This document shows positions 26,773-35,502 of a stretch of 64,000 nucleotides of DNA, piece by piece (the first letter of the stretch is position 1; the number at the start of each line of letters is the position of its first letter). Source of the DNA: Paraflavitalea soli (GTDB lineage Bacteria > Bacteroidota > Bacteroidia > Chitinophagales > Chitinophagaceae); the NCBI RefSeq assembly GCF_003555545.1, contig NZ_CP032157.1, forward strand, positions 4,406,546 to 4,470,545, in the 5' to 3' direction. Under the pieces are notes generated by a model that ran no database searches, was not told where the DNA came from, and saw only the letters and a program-made list of their open reading frames with translations. The translations under genes were made by a program, and so were the position numbers.

Positions 26773-28029
26773 TTTAAGGGTTACGGGGTTGAAATCAACA
26801 GGCAGCATGTGCGCTATCTTCTCAGTCCAGGCCCAATAACCTAAAGAGAAAAGCTCTTGTGGGGGGAAGTAAGAACCCGAAGCCTCAATGAGGACCGGTG
26901 TTCCATTCAACAGCACGATATCAGAACGGGGGTGCCAGGGCTTGCGCATCTCACCAAATCGCCTCAGGTATTCCTCCTCTTCGAGGCCTTTTTTGAAAGT
27001 GATGTGCAGGTAATCCGGGAAATTCATAATGCGGGAGGAGTCATTCCGGACAACAATGCTATCTGCTGGCAGCAACCGCGGATTGATCACATCAATAAAA
27101 TCGGGTTGCCGGAGAATGCGGGAATAATAAGCGGAAGAATCACCCACCACGGAAACAGAGTCACCCCGGCCCATCACGATCCTGGAACCGGTGCCTATAT
27201 TTCTTCTCCACAAAGCGGCATATTCTTTCTTTACGCGTTCCTTTTCCAGGTTGGGTTGTTTTACCATACGTTGCACTTCAAATCCATCGCTGGCCAACTG
27301 GTTGGTATACAAGGAACGCATGAAGTGCAACATGGACCCCTCATAGGCATGTTTACGGCTTACCTGCCAGCGGCGAGGAATGCGGTTGCGGTCTTCCGCC
27401 ATATCCTCAAACAAGGTATAGCCCACATAGAGTAAGGTACGCTCCTTCATATTGTAAATAAAGTCTTCCAGTTGGTATTGTATGCGGTATCCCAGCGCCC
27501 GGTTTTCGATGATCAATGGTTCATCGGCCACCGCAATGAGGGTGTTGGTCTTCCTGGAATAACGGAAACGAAGTGCCTTATAATTTTTGATGGTGCATTG
27601 ACGGGCAGCATCCATGGTACCAATGAAGCTTTCGGTAAACAAACGGCCCCATTTTGCCCAGCCATCTTTTTCCCAGGGCTCAATTACCACCGATTCCAGC
27701 TCCGTTACTTTGGGTTTCAGCTTCACGGTGAGTGTCAATGGTAATGAATCGGCAAAAAAAGGATATACAAGGGTGGTAAAACCAATGGAGGATATAACGA
27801 GCTCAAAAGAGCCTTTGGGCGGAACATCAGTAAGGGAAAAATGACCGACACCATTGCTGGTGGTACCTCTTGACGTATTACTGATAAAGATACTGGCGCT
27901 CACGATGGGAACACCGGTGGTGGCATTGATGATGGTACCTGTAATACGGTTATTGCCCTGCGCCAGGCCAGAGAGGGTACATAACAGCAACCAAACTGTC
28001 AAACAAGCAATGTTCAATTTGTTTCTCAA
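26770..28029 (-). CDS. CarboxypepD_reg-like domain protein (exported, unknown function)
   Basis: About 419 residues. After a signal peptide (NKLNIACLTVWLLLCTLSGLAQ) comes a carboxypeptidase-regulatory-like beta-sandwich (ITGTIINATTGVPIVSASIFI ... FELVISSIGFTTLVYP, residues about 25-110), then a 300-residue C-terminal domain common in Bacteroidota proteins that carry this module without a TonB barrel. Function unknown, probably cell-surface. Start uncertain: the frame is open to an ATG at 28098, but that lead runs through a hairpin and lacks signal character. TTG at 28029, directly before RNKLN, gives a normal signal peptide; GTG at 28056 is also possible. Confidence 0.72.
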   Translation of the reverse strand: MRNKLNIACLTVWLLLCTLSGLAQGNNRITGTIINATTGVPIVSASIFISNTSRGTTSNGVGHFSLTDVPPKGSFELVISSIGFTTLVYPFFADSLPLTLTVKLKPKVTELESVVIEPWEKDGWAKWGRLFTESFIGTMDAARQCTIKNYKALRFRYSRKTNTLIAVADEPLIIENRALGYRIQYQLEDFIYNMKERTLLYVGYTLFEDMAEDRNRIPRRWQVSRKHAYEGSMLHFMRSLYTNQLASDGFEVQRMVKQPNLEKERVKKEYAALWRRNIGTGSRIVMGRGDSVSVVGDSSAYYSRILRQPDFIDVINPRLLPADSIVVRNDSSRIMNFPDYLHITFKKGLEEEEYLRRFGEMRKPWHPRSDIVLLNGTPVLIEASGSYFPPQELFSLGYWAWTEKIAHMLPVDFNPVTLK

Positions 28030-28071
28030 TGATATACGATAAGATAAGATAATCACCCCTTTTGGCGCCTG

Positions 28072-28125
28072 GCCCGGTGGTATACCGGGCGTACACAAAA
28101 AAGCCGGTATGTATTCACACCGGCT
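28072..28125 (-). terminator. Terminator hairpins downstream of lysC
   Basis: On the minus strand the stem AGCCGGT / ACCGGCT (28102-28125) is followed by a run of six T, then a second stem GCCCGGT / ACCGGGC (28072-28090). The first is a plausible terminator for lysC, about 140 nt after its stop. Confidence 0.6.
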
Positions 28126-28227
28126 AAGATAATAAACAAGTTTGGGAGCAGTTAATTATAGGTTAAGAAACCCTCCTATTTAGGCAATTTTAATGGGCCT
28201 GCCCACTTCCAATAGGATAATTTTACC

Positions 28228-28255
28228 ATACAATACCCTATTCGTGGTATTGTAT
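28228..28255. repeat. 10-bp perfect inverted repeat after lysC
   Basis: ATACAATACC (28228-28237) and GGTATTGTAT (28246-28255) with an 8-nt loop, just after the aspartokinase stop. It has no T-run. Could be an RNA-stabilising 3' hairpin or an operator. Confidence 0.6.
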
Positions 28256-28264
28256 ACTTCAACT

Positions 28265-29587
28265 TTACTCCAGTCCAAACAATCCCTTATTCAATAATTG
28301 TAATGTTTGTGTTTTATAGGAAGAAGGAAGCAGTAAGGACACATTGTGTTTGCTGCCGCCATAACTCACCATGCGCACGGGTACGGGTGTCAATGCTTCA
28401 AACAGTTTGCTCAATACATTTTGCGTTTGAGCAATTTCGTTACCCACTACAGAAATGATGGTATGGTTGTCTTCCACTTCAATGGTACCGAATGGCTCCA
28501 GTTCTTTTACGATGGCTTTGAGGTGTGTACCACTGTCGATCGTAACAGATACAGCTACTTCGGAAGTAGTGATCATGTCGATGGGGGTGCGGTATTTTTC
28601 AAACACCTCAAATATCTTGCGCAGGAAACCATAAGCCAGCAGCATACGGCTGCTCTTGATATTGATGGCAATGATACCATCTTTGGCAGCTACGGCTTTC
28701 ACACCTACTGAACCCGCTTCCTGGGTGATGACGGTACCACCAGCCTCGGGCTGCATGGTATTCAGGAGCTTTACGGGCACGCGTTGTTGCTGCGCCGGCC
28801 ATATACAGGTAGGGTGTAATATTTTAGCGCCGAAGTAAGCCAGCTCAGCCGCTTCTTCAAAACTCAATTGCTCGATGGGCAAGGTCTTTTTCACCACCCG
28901 TGGATCATTGTTGTGCATGCCGTCGATATCGGTCCATATTTCACATACGGAAGCATTCACAGCAGCGGCTACCAATGAAGCGGTATAATCGCTGCCACCA
29001 CGTTTGAGGTTGTCCACCTCACCACGTACGTTGCGGCAGATATATCCCTGGGTAATGAATATCTTCTTGTTCTTATGTTGATCCAATATGGGCAGCAGTT
29101 TTGCTTTAATAGCAGCTACCTGCGGTTCGTCGTGAATGTCGATACTCATGAACTCCAGGGCTGGCAGCAAGGCATGGTCAATGCCTTTTTCTTCCAGGTA
29201 TACGCTGAAGAGCTTGGTAGAAAGCAGCTCGCCCTGTGCCAGGATATCCTTGCTAAGGGCTTCGCTGAATGATATTTTGAGGATGATGGTCAGGAATTCG
29301 AAATGCTCAGCAACAATATGCTTCGCCTTATTGAGGGCCGCATCTGTCTTCAACAGTTCGCGGATAAATGCCTGGTAATGAGCTTCCAGCTTTTCAATTT
29401 GTTGCTTGGCATTGTCACGGTCTCCGGCAGCCATCGACTCTCCGATAGACACCAGTGCATTGGTTGTACCACTGAGGGCGCTCAACACTACGATCTTAGA
29501 CTCTGCATCTTTAGTGATCAATTCTGCCACCTGATGCATACGCTCCGGCTTACCTACTGAGGTACCGCCGAATTTCATAATTTTCAT
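28265..29587 (-). CDS. lysC: Aspartate kinase
   Basis: Phosphorylates aspartate, the first step toward lysine, threonine and methionine. N-terminal MKIMKFGGTSVG (ATP-binding KFGGTS), RGGSDYTASLVAAAVNA near residue 205 and two C-terminal ACT regulatory units (residues about 300-440) with EVAVSVTIDSG. 440 aa, monofunctional: no homoserine dehydrogenase domain. The second ATG (MKFGG) three codons in is an alternative start. It stands apart from its neighbours by more than 200 bp on both sides; no leader peptide or lysine riboswitch was seen upstream. Confidence 0.93.
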   Translation of the reverse strand: MKIMKFGGTSVGKPERMHQVAELITKDAESKIVVLSALSGTTNALVSIGESMAAGDRDNAKQQIEKLEAHYQAFIRELLKTDAALNKAKHIVAEHFEFLTIILKISFSEALSKDILAQGELLSTKLFSVYLEEKGIDHALLPALEFMSIDIHDEPQVAAIKAKLLPILDQHKNKKIFITQGYICRNVRGEVDNLKRGGSDYTASLVAAAVNASVCEIWTDIDGMHNNDPRVVKKTLPIEQLSFEEAAELAYFGAKILHPTCIWPAQQQRVPVKLLNTMQPEAGGTVITQEAGSVGVKAVAAKDGIIAINIKSSRMLLAYGFLRKIFEVFEKYRTPIDMITTSEVAVSVTIDSGTHLKAIVKELEPFGTIEVEDNHTIISVVGNEIAQTQNVLSKLFEALTPVPVRMVSYGGSKHNVSLLLPSSYKTQTLQLLNKGLFGLE

Positions 29588-29678
29588 GGTTTACTCTCCT
29601 GTTCCGCTACTGGCGGAATGTTTAAGTGGGAAAATAATTTTTGCAAGGCAGGCGCAAAGATAAGGGAAGATGCTATTT

Positions 29679-29830
29679 CGGATCCCGGATTTAGGATTTA
29701 AGATCCTTTAGACGCAATATCCTGCAAGGACCTTAGCCTATTGTACCTTTTAGTCTACCTGTAAGGTTGAAAATATTAATAACTGTCCGGTCATAAGCAA
29801 TTCGAAATCCTAAATACTACATTCGGAATC
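29679..29830. repeat. Inverted heptad word-repeat element with widely spaced arms
   Basis: Left arm: units of CGGATTT type at 29679, 29686, 29693 and 29700. Right arm: units of CGAAATC / CTAAATA type at 29803, 29810, 29817 and 29824, reverse complement words of the left arm. AAGCAA (29795-29800) immediately precedes the right arm. The last unit overlaps the stop codon of the following minus-strand gene. Confidence 0.75.
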
Positions 29831-30908
29831 AAAGTCGTATCCCAAATTTCTCGCCCAGCAATATAAGGTCTTCCGACACAGAATTGAGCAAGGGGATGCC
29901 TGCTTTCAGGCGGTTGGCTTCCATTTCACGCTCCGGATCACCCGGGATCAGTACCTGTTCTTCTCCTGCTACGGGTGTGGCGCTGCGGAAACGGCCAATC
30001 CATTTGTCCATATGGAATTTAAAATCAGCTGCGGGGCGGAAAGCATCCACGCGCATAGCGCCAAAAAAGTGTCCAATACCTTTGCCCGGCATATCGGTAG
30101 GCATGGGTACATAAGCGGGGAAAGGCGGTACCCAGGGGCCATAATTGGCGCCACTCAATACGGCGGAGAAGATATCGACCACAGCCCCGAGGGCATATCC
30201 TTTATGGCTGCCATGCTCCCGGTCGCCGCCCAGGGGTAGTAAGGCGCCCCCGGATTTCAGTTCATGGGGATTGGTAGAAGGATTGCCGGCTTTGTCCTGT
30301 ACCCAGCCGGTAGGGGTTTCCTTGCTCTTGCGCTGCAATATCTCCAATTTGCCGTTGGCAGCGGTGGTGGTGGCCAGGTCGGCTACAAAAGCTGGTTCCT
30401 CGCCTGCCGGAATGGCTACGCAGATGGGATTGGTACCCAGGAGTCTTTCTACTGAAAAGGTGGGCGCTACCAGGGCGCTGGCATTGGTCATAGCTATGCC
30501 GATCATATCATGCTCCAGTGCCATCATGGCATGGTAGCCCGCGATACCGAAATGGTTGCTGTTTTGAACACTCACCCAACCGGTACCCACCTGTTTGGCC
30601 TTATCGATGGCCACCTGCATGGCAAAAGGCGCTACTACGAGGCCCAGGCCGGCATCGCCATCGACGACCGCCGTGGAAGGGGTTTCATGAATGATGCGCA
30701 CATTAGGCTTTGCATTAGCACGGTTGGCTTCCCACAAGCGCACATAGCCGCTAAGGCGGGCCACACCATGAGAATCGACCCCACGCAGATCGGCAGACAA
30801 CAATACTTTGGTGGCCATAGCGGCATCAGATTCAGTACATCCGATCTGCTGAAACACAGCTTTGGTAAAATTGAATAACTGTTGGTAAGGATATATTCTT
30901 TCTGACAT
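29829..30908 (-). CDS. Ldh family NAD(P)-dependent oxidoreductase (malate/L-lactate/ureidoglycolate type)
   Basis: 359 residues of the non-Rossmann YlbC/ComC fold. Motifs: DLRGVDSHGVARL with the catalytic histidine (near residue 48), VQNSNHFGIAGYH (near residue 118), the nucleotide-binding TNPICVAIPA and GGDREHGSHKGYALG. The substrate (malate, sulfolactate, ureidoglycolate or other 2-hydroxyacid) cannot be distinguished. Full length; 56 bp upstream lies the S41 peptidase end, same strand. Confidence 0.87.
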   Translation of the reverse strand: MSERIYPYQQLFNFTKAVFQQIGCTESDAAMATKVLLSADLRGVDSHGVARLSGYVRLWEANRANAKPNVRIIHETPSTAVVDGDAGLGLVVAPFAMQVAIDKAKQVGTGWVSVQNSNHFGIAGYHAMMALEHDMIGIAMTNASALVAPTFSVERLLGTNPICVAIPAGEEPAFVADLATTTAANGKLEILQRKSKETPTGWVQDKAGNPSTNPHELKSGGALLPLGGDREHGSHKGYALGAVVDIFSAVLSGANYGPWVPPFPAYVPMPTDMPGKGIGHFFGAMRVDAFRPAADFKFHMDKWIGRFRSATPVAGEEQVLIPGDPEREMEANRLKAGIPLLNSVSEDLILLGEKFGIRL

Positions 30909-30963
30909 GTTCTGATTTGAAATTTGATATTGGTTTCTCTATCGCAATATTCGAAAATATTAA

Positions 30964-32388
30964 TTAATTACTGCCAGTGACGGTCTTAGATTGCCTGATC
31001 AGCTTCAGAGCCAGACTCATTGCCTTACCGGAAGGTATTATTTTATCAGGAACCACTCCCTTCCAGTCATTCTTCCTGCTGCCCACATTATAATAGAGCT
31101 TACTGGAAATAGTAATTTGCAGGCCGGTATGTGGAAGGCTTGCCGAAACAATATCACCATAACTAATGATCAGGCCACCGGTTTCCTCACCGATAATGGT
31201 ACCCAGCTGATAGTGCCTGAACATTTGGGCAAAATCTGCAGCAGAGGAAAAGGTGTAAGGGCTTGTCAATAGATACAGGTGACCGGTAAACCGCAGGGGA
31301 TTGTCGCGCAGGGGTGTATTCTGATAAAGAGTTGTATTGAATACACCATTGGGTTTGTTCAGGAAAGCCTTGTCTGCACTATCCAGCGTCCTGTTCTTCC
31401 GGTGTGCCAGCAGTCTTTGCTTCAATAACTGACTATGCTTTTCCAATACACTGTCATATTGCCGGAAAGGTTGGCGAGCAATGTATTGCATCAGTTCATC
31501 GCCAATATCAGAATCTCCGCCACCGTTCTCCCGGATATCGATGATCAGGTATTCAATACCTCTGCTTTTCAATATTCCAAAAGCTGAATCAATGAATACC
31601 TTACATTCGTCCAGGTCATCAAATTCCAGGAAACTGATAATGGCCGCTTTTTCTGCTGGCAATAATTGCAGGGAATAGTTGGTATTATGTTCTGGTTTTA
31701 CCCGTTCCACAGAATCATTGTAACGCTGCAATTGCTTATTCAATACATCCTGCCTGATACCTTTTATAGTGATGGTATGTATTGCTGCCCCCTTGCTGAA
31801 CCTTATCTTGTACAAGCCATTGGCGTGGTATAATTTCTCCAGGTAGAACTCAAAATAATTAGTACCCCCAAATTCGGCCCTGAATGTCCTGGTCTCTCCT
31901 GCATTAAGCCGGATCACATCGTCCACTATTTTTTTAGCGGGGATGTCATTGATGCTGATAATGAGAGCACCATCGGGAAGTTCAGGCGTAATAGAACGAT
32001 AGGCCCTTTCACAACGGATATAAGGTTTGTCTGGTGAAAGCCTGAACTTGTAAGGAAGTACAAAGGGATTTTTTTTATTATAGGCAGCCATTGGAATGCT
32101 GAAATCTGTATGACCATCTTCCAAGCGGGTGAGCAGTGGTTCGGCCAGCAAATAGAAATCAATGAGGTCAAGGGGCTTGTTCAACTTGTTTTTGATAGCA
32201 GCAGCCTCTTTGTAGAACTGTGTTTTTGGATACCGATAATAAGGATTGGGATGTGCCGTTTCAATAAAGCTGATCAGTGTATCAATATCCTCACGCATTT
32301 CACGGGGAGTAAATGTCTGCGTAGATTGTCCAAAAAGAAAAGGATTACAAAAGCAGAGCAGCAATACCAATACAACTGATTTTTCCAT
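30964..32388 (-). CDS. Secreted S41 family (tail-specific/TSP) peptidase
   Basis: 474 residues with a signal peptide (MEKSVVLVLLLCFCNPFLFG). The C-terminal half carries the S41 core: YLIIDIRENGGGDSDIGDELM (near residue 300), the nucleophile region TSPYTFSSAADFAQMF (near residue 380) and GEETGG. A PDZ-like domain is not obvious; the middle (LPDGALIISINDIPAKKI) has a weak PDZ resemblance. Probably a periplasmic or outer-membrane protease. It is the last gene of a tight minus-strand series dedA - MFS - GT9 - S41 (gaps 6-15 bp). Confidence 0.85.
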   Translation of the reverse strand: MEKSVVLVLLLCFCNPFLFGQSTQTFTPREMREDIDTLISFIETAHPNPYYRYPKTQFYKEAAAIKNKLNKPLDLIDFYLLAEPLLTRLEDGHTDFSIPMAAYNKKNPFVLPYKFRLSPDKPYIRCERAYRSITPELPDGALIISINDIPAKKIVDDVIRLNAGETRTFRAEFGGTNYFEFYLEKLYHANGLYKIRFSKGAAIHTITIKGIRQDVLNKQLQRYNDSVERVKPEHNTNYSLQLLPAEKAAIISFLEFDDLDECKVFIDSAFGILKSRGIEYLIIDIRENGGGDSDIGDELMQYIARQPFRQYDSVLEKHSQLLKQRLLAHRKNRTLDSADKAFLNKPNGVFNTTLYQNTPLRDNPLRFTGHLYLLTSPYTFSSAADFAQMFRHYQLGTIIGEETGGLIISYGDIVSASLPHTGLQITISSKLYYNVGSRKNDWKGVVPDKIIPSGKAMSLALKLIRQSKTVTGSN

Positions 32389-32400
32389 TGGTTGATCTTA

Positions 32401-33390
32401 TTATCTTCCCAAACGTGCATTCACTTTTGCCAGCACCTCTTCGGGCTTAATGAGGTTCATACATTTGAAATGCTTCTTTGGGCATTTGTTGTAGCCTATT
32501 TTGGAACAGGGCCGGCAAGACAGGTCCTTTATCTCCATGATATCAAATAACTGTGGCTTACCAGGCATATAGGGATACATTCCAAATTCGGGTACGGTAT
32601 TGCCCCAAATGGAAATAATGGGTTTATTGAATGCGGAAGCAATGTGCATGAGCCCGGTATCATTGGTAATGATCAGCTTGGCCCGCCGCACCAGGTCGGC
32701 GGATTCATTGAGGTTGAATTTGCCGCAGGCATTGTAGATCTTCACCTTGTCGGTGTCGGCAATGGTATCGCCCTGGGCAGCGTCTTCTTTGCCTCCCAAC
32801 AGGATAATGGGGTGTTGGATGGAAGCACACAGGGCTTTCAGTTTATCCAGGGGATACTTTTTGGTATTGAGTGCCGCGCCGATCACCACACCGATATAAC
32901 CGGCATGATGGGCTGTGGGAATATCGCTTTCTTTTACTTTGTCTTCTTCGGGAATAAAATAATCCAGGCCTACCCCGTCATTGCGGATACCAAAGGATTG
33001 GAGGGTAGCGAGGTAACGGTCTACGATGTGTACATCGGGCATCCTGTTGACCTTAAAGTTGGTGAGCAGCCACTTGGGTATATTGAGCTTATTGAAGGAA
33101 AAGGATTGCTTGCCCAGGGCCCGTTTTACCTTCAGGGTGCGCAGGTTGTGGTGCAGGTCGATCACATAATCAAAATCTTCCTGCTGCAGGGAGGCGATCA
33201 TAGCATCGAAATCATCCTGCAGGTAATGTATTTTATCGATATAAGGATTGGAAGCTACTACCGCCTTGAAGGAAGGTTTGGTAAGGTAATGCACCTCAGC
33301 CGTTAGCACCTGTTTTTTCAGGCAACGCACAACCGGTGTGGTCAATACGATGTCACCGATGGAGGAGAAACGGATGATGAGGAATTTCAT
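32401..33390 (-). CDS. Glycosyltransferase family 9 (heptosyltransferase-like)
   Basis: 329 residues, GT-B fold, GT9 family acting in LPS inner core assembly. Motifs: FLIIRFSSIGDIVLTTPVVRCLK at the N-terminus, YVIDLHHNLRT, and the donor-binding ITNDTGLMHIASAFNKPIISIWG (near residue 240). C-terminally a four-cysteine cluster CRPCSKIGYNKCPKKHFKC (near residue 292) could bind a metal; this is common in Bacteroidota GT9 proteins. The sugar donor may not be heptose. Between MFS (15 bp) and S41 (12 bp). Confidence 0.88.
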   Translation of the reverse strand: MKFLIIRFSSIGDIVLTTPVVRCLKKQVLTAEVHYLTKPSFKAVVASNPYIDKIHYLQDDFDAMIASLQQEDFDYVIDLHHNLRTLKVKRALGKQSFSFNKLNIPKWLLTNFKVNRMPDVHIVDRYLATLQSFGIRNDGVGLDYFIPEEDKVKESDIPTAHHAGYIGVVIGAALNTKKYPLDKLKALCASIQHPIILLGGKEDAAQGDTIADTDKVKIYNACGKFNLNESADLVRRAKLIITNDTGLMHIASAFNKPIISIWGNTVPEFGMYPYMPGKPQLFDIMEIKDLSCRPCSKIGYNKCPKKHFKCMNLIKPEEVLAKVNARLGR

Positions 33391-33405
33391 GGATGCGAAG
33401 GTCCT

Positions 33406-34626
33406 TTATTTTTCTACATAATCGAGGTCTTTGTGGAACGTTTCTTCAGAAAGGATGGCGGCAGTGATGGCGATCACCATGACTACAATACCCGTCACCA
33501 AACCGCTTGTTACATAACCCAGGGAAGACTGCATGCTTACAAATAATAAGGATACAAGGGTCAGCGCACCACGCACTACATTGGGCACAGTGGTTGCCAC
33601 GGTGGCGCGGATATTGGTGCCAAACTGTTCGGCGGCCATGGTCACAAAGATGGCCCAGAAGCCGGTACCAAAGCCCAGTAGTGCGCAGGCCGCATACAGG
33701 GAAGCTGTGGATTTACCTTCGAGGGTAAAATACCAGGCAATACCAAAAGCAGTTAATGTATAAAACAGGTACAATGCTTTTTTGCGGCTCTTAAACCATT
33801 GGCTGATGAAGCCCACGGCAATATCACCCAGGGAAATGGCGGCATAGGCAAACATGATGGCTTTGCCGGGATCCACTTTCCCTTGCAGGTTCATTTTCTC
33901 ACCAAACTCCTTGGAAAAGGTGACCAGTATACCAATCACATACCAGGTAGGCAGGCCAATAAGGATACTGCATAAATATTTCCGGAGGCGTTTACCATTA
34001 TTAAAGAGGATCCGGATATCACCTTTGGCAACATTGGATTCCTGTATGCTTTTAAACATGCCTGACTCCAATACGCCTACGCGCAATAATAACAAGGCAA
34101 AACCCAATCCGCCGCCAATGAAATAGCAGGTGCGCCAGTCGAACATCTCTTTGAAAAAGAAAGCTACCACAGCACCGGTAAGGCCTATACCCGCCACCAG
34201 TGAAGTACCGATACCCCTTTTTTCTTTGGGCAGTAATTCAGCAACAAGGGTAATACCGGCGCCTAGTTCTCCGGCGAGGCCGAAACCGGTAATAAACCGG
34301 ATGGTAGCATATTGGTTTACATTCTGTACAAATCCATTGGCGATATTTCCCAATGAATAGAGAATGATAGAAGCATACAAGACTTTCAATCGTCCTTTCT
34401 TATCGCCCAATATACCCCAGAAGATGCCGCCAAACAGTAATCCGAGCATTTGAACATTGATAATGAAAAGGCCATCGGTGGCAATCTGGGCATCATTTAA
34501 GCCCAGCGACTTGAGAGAGGGTACCCGGATAATACCAAACAGCAGCAGATCATAAATATCTACAAAATATCCAAGGGCAGCGACAATGACAGCAATGTTA
34601 AAAACAGAAGCAGGTTTCTGTTGCAT
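33406..34626 (-). CDS. MFS transporter (metabolite:H+ symporter-like)
   Basis: 406 residues with twelve predicted membrane helices. The loop between helices 2 and 3 (GGIFWGILGDKKGRLKVLYASI) is the MFS signature GDxxGRR/K, repeated weakly after helix 8. The conserved ITGFGLAGELGAGITLVAELLPKEKRG places it near the sugar/aromatic acid symporter group. Substrate unknown. In the operon after dedA (6 bp). Confidence 0.87.
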   Translation of the reverse strand: MQQKPASVFNIAVIVAALGYFVDIYDLLLFGIIRVPSLKSLGLNDAQIATDGLFIINVQMLGLLFGGIFWGILGDKKGRLKVLYASIILYSLGNIANGFVQNVNQYATIRFITGFGLAGELGAGITLVAELLPKEKRGIGTSLVAGIGLTGAVVAFFFKEMFDWRTCYFIGGGLGFALLLLRVGVLESGMFKSIQESNVAKGDIRILFNNGKRLRKYLCSILIGLPTWYVIGILVTFSKEFGEKMNLQGKVDPGKAIMFAYAAISLGDIAVGFISQWFKSRKKALYLFYTLTAFGIAWYFTLEGKSTASLYAACALLGFGTGFWAIFVTMAAEQFGTNIRATVATTVPNVVRGALTLVSLLFVSMQSSLGYVTSGLVTGIVVMVIAITAAILSEETFHKDLDYVEK

Positions 34627-34632
34627 AGCAAT

Positions 34633-35394
34633 TTATTCAGGCTTTTGGTTGGTAGGTGGAAGTATCGTTTCTTCTCCGGTCTTCTTCTTTCCAAAGAATA
34701 ATTTATACAGTACGGGGGCCGTAGTGACCAATATGATACCAATTACAATCACTTCGAGGTGCTCTTTCAGGTCGAACCCAAATTGTGACAGGATCCATTT
34801 TTGGAGAAAGTGACCGGCAAAGACCATACTGAATACCCAGGCCAGGCAACCGATAATATTATAATAGGTGAACTTCTTTTTTTCCATTTGCACAATACCG
34901 GCTACTATCGGGGCAAAGGTGCGGATGATGGGCAGGAAACGGGCGATCACAATGGCACTGCCGCCTCTTTTCTCATAAAATTCATGGGCCTGGTGGAGGT
35001 AGTGTTTTTTGAACAGCATATTGTCTTTCCAATGGTACATGGCGGGGCCTATTTTCCGGCCGGTCCAGTAACCCAACATATTACCCAAAATACCCATGAG
35101 AGAGATCAGCAGCCACAGGATGATGAGGTCGAGCCATTCATTGCGTATCTGGCCCAGGCCGATCAGGTTCAATAATTCATAAGTGATACCTGGTTTGCCG
35201 CCTTCCCCTTCATGGGCGTAGATACCGGCTACAAATAACAGGGAATCACCTGGCAAAAAGAACCCGGCGAACAATCCTGTTTCGGCAAACACTACAAACA
35301 ACAGCAACCATAATCCGCCATTCTCTATATAAAACTGAGGGTTTAATAGCTGTTTCCAGTGAAAATCCAGTAAGATCATGTCCAGCAAACTCAT
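34633..35394 (-). CDS. DedA family membrane protein
   Basis: 253 residues. Family motifs: FAETGLFAGFFLPGDSLLFV (near residue 38), GYWTGRKIG and RFLPIIRTFAPIVAGIVQM (near residue 160) with the essential arginines, plus several membrane helices. DedA/VTT-type proteins flip lipid carriers such as undecaprenyl phosphate or phospholipids. The start at 35394 (MSLLDMILLDFHWKQ) is compatible with the family. First gene of the four-gene cluster; a heptad repeat element lies immediately upstream. Confidence 0.9.
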   Translation of the reverse strand: MSLLDMILLDFHWKQLLNPQFYIENGGLWLLLFVVFAETGLFAGFFLPGDSLLFVAGIYAHEGEGGKPGITYELLNLIGLGQIRNEWLDLIILWLLISLMGILGNMLGYWTGRKIGPAMYHWKDNMLFKKHYLHQAHEFYEKRGGSAIVIARFLPIIRTFAPIVAGIVQMEKKKFTYYNIIGCLAWVFSMVFAGHFLQKWILSQFGFDLKEHLEVIVIGIILVTTAPVLYKLFFGKKKTGEETILPPTNQKPE

Positions 35395-35420
35395 ACTACG
35401 TAAGATTAGGTATTTAGAAA

Positions 35421-35493
35421 AGCTGCGAGCTTCGAGCTAATAGCTACGAGCTAAAACCAAAGGCTCGTAGCTCGCTGCTCACAGCTCGAAGCT
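35421..35493. repeat. Inverted heptad word-repeat element (AGCTNNN)
   Basis: Left arm: five consecutive AGCTNNN units starting 35421, 35428, 35435, 35442 and 35449. Centre: 10 nt containing CCAAAGG. Right arm: NNNAGCT-type units at 35466, 35473, 35480 and 35487. CGTAGCT and CGAAGCT occur in both arms as reverse complements. Lies between the dicarboxylate symporter end and the dedA start; the cleanest member of the family. Confidence 0.9.
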
Positions 35494-35502
35494 GGTATTA
35501 TA

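Noticed and set aside
28030-28098. ATG at 28098 as start of the CarboxypepD_reg-like gene
   Set aside because: The extra 23 residues come from a hairpin and lack signal character; TTG at 28029 or GTG at 28056 fits better, though unproven.
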